Source of the DNA: Erythrobacter mangrovi
Lineage (GTDB): Bacteria; Pseudomonadota; Alphaproteobacteria; Sphingomonadales; Sphingomonadaceae
DNA length: 64,000 nucleotides
Direction of reading: 5' to 3'
NCBI RefSeq assembly: GCF_013260645.1
Contig: NZ_CP053921.1
Coordinates: 2,963,289 to 3,027,288, forward strand
The notes under the pieces are model-generated. The model did no database searches. It saw nothing but the letters and a program-made list of their open reading frames with translations, and was not told where the DNA came from. The position numbers and the translations under genes were made by a program. Of the stretch, positions 61,038 to 64,000 are shown one piece after another (within the stretch, counting starts at the first letter, position 1; each line of letters starts with the position of its first letter).

Positions 61038-62954
61038 ATGTCTGATGACATGGCCGAGAATTTTCTGGGCGAGGCACGCCGCCCCAGCCGCACCTACTGC
61101 GCGTTCATAAGCTATTCGCACGATGATCGGGCAAAAGTCTTGCGCCTGCAGTCGCGCTTGGAGCGCTTTCGATTTCCCAGGCAACTCGCTCGGAAACTTG
61201 GGTACTCCCGCCTGAGGCCCGTGTGCGTTGATCGGTCGGATATGCGGGCTGCGCCGCATTTGGACGATGCGATCAAGGAAGCCCTGGAACGCTCAGACTA
61301 TCTGATCGTGGCCTGCACTCCCAGGACTCCTGCTTCGCATTGGGTGGGCAAGGAGATCGAGTTCTTCCGTGAAATTCGAGGCGACCAACATATCCTGGTT
61401 GCATTGCTCGAAGGCGATGCGCCTGAGTCCTTTCATCCGCAATTGCTTCAAGGCCCAAGCGAAGATCACAAGCAGCCCTTGGCAGCTGACTTTCAACGTG
61501 GGGGAGACGGGCACCACTTCGCCCTGCTGAAGTTGATTGCTTCGCTTTCAGGCGTAGATCTCGACGACCTCGTGCTGCGACACAAGAAGCGTCAACGCGG
61601 TTTTCGGCTGGCGCTGATCTCCGGTGCAGCTACCGCATCGCTGCTCATTGGCTTCCTCGTCTATCGCACATACCAGTCCGGTATTGCGGTTCAGAACGAG
61701 CGTATCTTCGCGTCGCACGCGATGCAAAGGCAATTGGACGAGCTTCGCAAGGAGGTCCGCGAGGGGGGCACCTTGAATATGGCGGAGGCGATCAACCGCA
61801 ATGTAGAACTGTTCTATCAGGGTCAGTCTGCTGACATTGGCGTACCCGAGATCGAGCTCGGCCGAGCGCGTCTGCTTCACGCGAAGGCTGAAACGGATAT
61901 CTCGGGACGGGACTTCGACGCCGCAGCAGGCAACGCACGCAAGGCCTGGCAGATTACTTCAAGCCTGCACGCCCGCGAGCCCGACGACCTCAAGATCACA
62001 TTCATGCACGCACAAAGTGCATTTTGGGTAGGATATGCGGCTTGGCTGCAGAGAGATACGCCGCTGGCAGCTGCCTTTTTCGCGCGTTACGCGCAGTTGG
62101 CAGATGAACTCGCAGCCGCAAGCCCCAACAACAGCGACTATGTGCTCGAACAAGGATATGCATATAGCAACCTTGGGATGATCGCATTGAGGGAAGCGCG
62201 AGACCTGGGCGCTGCCGAAGGGCACTTCGGCTCCTCTCAATCTGCATTTCGAGAAGTGTCGCGCCGAAATCCTGCGGACCTGGACACAAAGTTTGCACTT
62301 GCTGACGGGGACTCTTGGCTTGCGGATGTCGCGCTATTCCGTGGCGATTACCAATCTGCACAACAATATCGTGACGAACAACGCAGCGCACTCAACGATA
62401 TACTGCGAAGCGAGCCACAGAACAGGGCCTATCGGCTGGGATTTCTGGCAAGTCAGATCGGCCAGGCTCGGCTTGAAGCCGCCAAGGGCAATCACAGAGT
62501 CGCGCTGCGACTCCTTCGCTTGGCCGAAGCGGAGGCCGGCGAGCTATTGGCTGGCGACCCCCAGAATCCATCGCTGGCCGAGCGAGTGCGGATAATCAAG
62601 CTGTTCCAGGCTAAGTATGAGTTGGCCACGGGCGCGGCAGACGACTTGCGACGTGCCGAGGATCATATTGCGGACTGCAACAGGGATTGGGTTGTGACAC
62701 CGGACGGCGAACTGCCGGTGTTTTGCAGCTTTCTGAAAGCCTCGCTCATGCTTCGCAAGGGACGCCACGCTATCGCCAAGGACATAATGGCGGATCCCCG
62801 CCTCACCCCTTGGATTAGCTCTCCATCCCTATCGCCGATCTGGCGTATCGACTTCCAGGAGGAATGCCGCAGCCTCGCCGCGCCCCTACTGTGCAGGATG
62901 CATTCTCGAGAAGCGGGCCCCGCCAAGGCAAGTGCACCTGCTCGTAAGGAGTGA
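61038..62954 (+). CDS. TIR-domain transmembrane TPR protein (3' end altered by IS6 relic)
   Basis: 638 residues. TIR domain about 18-150 with AFISYSHDDRAKVLRL and the SHWVGKEIEFFRE active-site-type Glu. One membrane helix at about 194-212 (ALISGAATASLLIGFLVY) separates it from a periplasmic or cytosolic TPR-like helical C terminus. The last ~13 residues (GPAKASAPARKE) are encoded by the left end of IS6 relic copy 3, so the natural C terminus was replaced. Function inferred as signalling or immune-type. Confidence 0.8.
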   Translation: MSDDMAENFLGEARRPSRTYCAFISYSHDDRAKVLRLQSRLERFRFPRQLARKLGYSRLRPVCVDRSDMRAAPHLDDAIKEALERSDYLIVACTPRTPASHWVGKEIEFFREIRGDQHILVALLEGDAPESFHPQLLQGPSEDHKQPLAADFQRGGDGHHFALLKLIASLSGVDLDDLVLRHKKRQRGFRLALISGAATASLLIGFLVYRTYQSGIAVQNERIFASHAMQRQLDELRKEVREGGTLNMAEAINRNVELFYQGQSADIGVPEIELGRARLLHAKAETDISGRDFDAAAGNARKAWQITSSLHAREPDDLKITFMHAQSAFWVGYAAWLQRDTPLAAAFFARYAQLADELAAASPNNSDYVLEQGYAYSNLGMIALREARDLGAAEGHFGSSQSAFREVSRRNPADLDTKFALADGDSWLADVALFRGDYQSAQQYRDEQRSALNDILRSEPQNRAYRLGFLASQIGQARLEAAKGNHRVALRLLRLAEAEAGELLAGDPQNPSLAERVRIIKLFQAKYELATGAADDLRRAEDHIADCNRDWVVTPDGELPVFCSFLKASLMLRKGRHAIAKDIMADPRLTPWISSPSLSPIWRIDFQEECRSLAAPLLCRMHSREAGPAKASAPARKE

Positions 62955-63535
62955 GCAGGCAGGGCAGATGGATGCAAAGAAAGCGCAAGCCTGATAGCCC
63001 GTTCAGGTACTTCAACTCTTCGCCCGAGGTGATCCGCCTGGTGGTGATGATATAGGTGCGGTTTCCATTGAGCCTACACAACGTCGAGTACCTGCAGGCC
63101 GAACGCGGGATCGACAATTGCCATGAGACCGTGCGCCACTGGTGCAACAGGTTCGACCCGCTGTTCGTCGGTGACATGAGAAGTAAGCGGGTGGGTCGCA
63201 TGCGCGGCTTTATGCAGCAACGATGCGGTTCATGAAGTTGGCGGTCAAGCGCGATGGCTCGCCCGAGGCGATCTCCACTGATGACCTGCGCTCCTACAAG
63301 GCATCGACGACCGAACTCGGCTGTGAAACGAAACAGGAGGTCGGATGCTGAGCAAACAACCGGGTGGTTCCGCCGCCCTTCGGGTCAGCCTCGAACCCCA
63401 CCCGTCGACAAAGACGCCACAAGACCTGCCGCTCGGCTGCACAAGTCGATTGGCAGTCGCTCATGACCTGACGCTTACCGGGGCAGGGGACAGCCCCGTC
63501 GATCAGAGACAAGTTGCGATAAAACTGACAGCGCC
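62916..63535 (+). pseudogene. IS6-family transposase relic, copy 3
   Basis: From GGCCCCGCCAAGG (left end) to GACAGCGCC (63527-63535, right end). Recognisable pieces: PFRYFNSSPEVIRLVVMI, VRFPLSLHNVEYLQAERGID, CHETVRHWCNRFDPLF, SKRVGRMRGF and SPEAISTDDLRSYKAS, broken by stop codons and frameshifts. Longest copy; the catalytic core is missing or scrambled. Confidence 0.8.
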
Positions 63536-63681
63536 TTTCCTATTCCTCACGGTCGGGCGTCCATTTTCACTGCCACCCACATACCCCATAAGCCAATGTT
63601 ATCGTCGCTATGACGAGAGGCGATTTCACATCCGATTGCGAATGGCCCAGTGCGGAAGAAACCTTCGCAAAGGATCAATCG

Positions 63682-64000
63682 ATGAGCCGCACCCTCCCGT
63701 CAGTCCTCGCTGCCGTAGCCCTCGCGTCCGTAACAATCGCTGCACCCGCACTAGCCGAGACGCCTACCGCCGTTCCCAACGCGGCCGGCGTGCTTCGCCT
63801 GCGCAGTGCCAATGGCTTCGATCAGACGCTGGCCCAGCTCAAGGCCGACGTGCAGGCAAAGGGAATTCGGTACTTCGATACTATCGATCAGTCGGGCCTG
63901 GGTGCCTCGGCCGACCTTCCCCTGGGGCGTTCCACGCTGGTTCTGTTCGGCAATCCGCCGCTCGGAGTGCAGTTCCTCCAGTCCAACCCCTATGCCGGCC
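63682..64000 (+). CDS. DUF302 protein, 5' part (runs off the window)
   Basis: ATG 63682 opens a signal peptide (MSRTLPSVLAAVALASVTIA, mature end near ALAE) followed by a DUF302 domain with FGNPPLGVQFLQSNPYAG at the window end. Family members are small and of unknown function. The gene is open through 64000, so it is incomplete here. Confidence 0.85.
   Translation, partial: MSRTLPSVLAAVALASVTIAAPALAETPTAVPNAAGVLRLRSANGFDQTLAQLKADVQAKGIRYFDTIDQSGLGASADLPLGRSTLVLFGNPPLGVQFLQSNPYAG

Overview
The window looks like a chromosome segment from an alphaproteobacterium of the order Sphingomonadales, most likely Erythrobacteraceae. The clues are GcrA, the DUF1476 ATPase zeta-type subunit next to BolA and a monothiol glutaredoxin, a CrtZ carotenoid hydroxylase, a large TonB-dependent receptor and the gene order rimP-nusA-ylxR-infB-rbfA-truB-rpsO-pnp. 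Genus was assigned by pattern recognition only. No composition was computed, but most of the window reads as GC-rich with dense, coupled gene packing. The 35.4-42.1 kb segment is visibly richer in A/T and in atypical codons.

Layout. 0.2-5.2 kb: TonB receptor, queuosine-precursor transporter, tRNA-Arg(UCU), NUDIX hydrolase, then a possible sigma-54-driven small RNA. 5.2-12.5 kb: Grx/BolA/DUF1476 cluster; an operon leuC - small ORF - secreted metallo-beta-lactamase-fold protein - leuD - quinone oxidoreductase - cytochrome c; a thioesterase, crtZ, DUF454 and sufE. 12.6-17.2 kb: a greatly expanded phage-shock (psp) operon divergent from pspF, with a consensus sigma-54 promoter and five to six related small membrane/coiled-coil proteins. 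17.3-31.7 kb: core translation and RNA-decay genes with a few enzymes between them. 31.8-35.4 kb: methyltransferase-like protein, DUF1993, GcrA, an orphan ABC permease, HspQ and tRNA-Ser(CGA).

35.388-42.071 kb is a complete transposon with perfect 25-bp terminal inverted repeats and an 8-bp target duplication, inserted exactly at the 3' end of tRNA-Ser. It carries an IS1595/ISXO2-type transposase and a cargo of a two-GHKL-domain ATPase, a receiver-like protein and a C5-cytosine DNA methyltransferase. This is a candidate mobile defence or epigenetic system and the strongest candidate for something new here.

42.1-48.7 kb is a copper-response region: cueR, a copA-type P1B ATPase, a CopZ-like chaperone and a frameshifted outer-membrane barrel gene. 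Three promoters share a CueR-type layout (TTGACC, 19-bp spacer). An amidohydrolase and an HxlR regulator lie inside the region. 50.4-57.8 kb is a six-gene coupled operon: phytoene-desaturase-like flavoprotein, His-rich protein with a possible beta-sandwich end, polyprenyl synthase, saccharopine-dehydrogenase-like protein and two acetoacetate-decarboxylase-like proteins. It looks like an undescribed isoprenoid-related pathway. 57.8-63.0 kb holds two TIR-TPR proteins and a lipoprotein among three decayed copies of one IS6-family element. The window ends inside a DUF302 gene.
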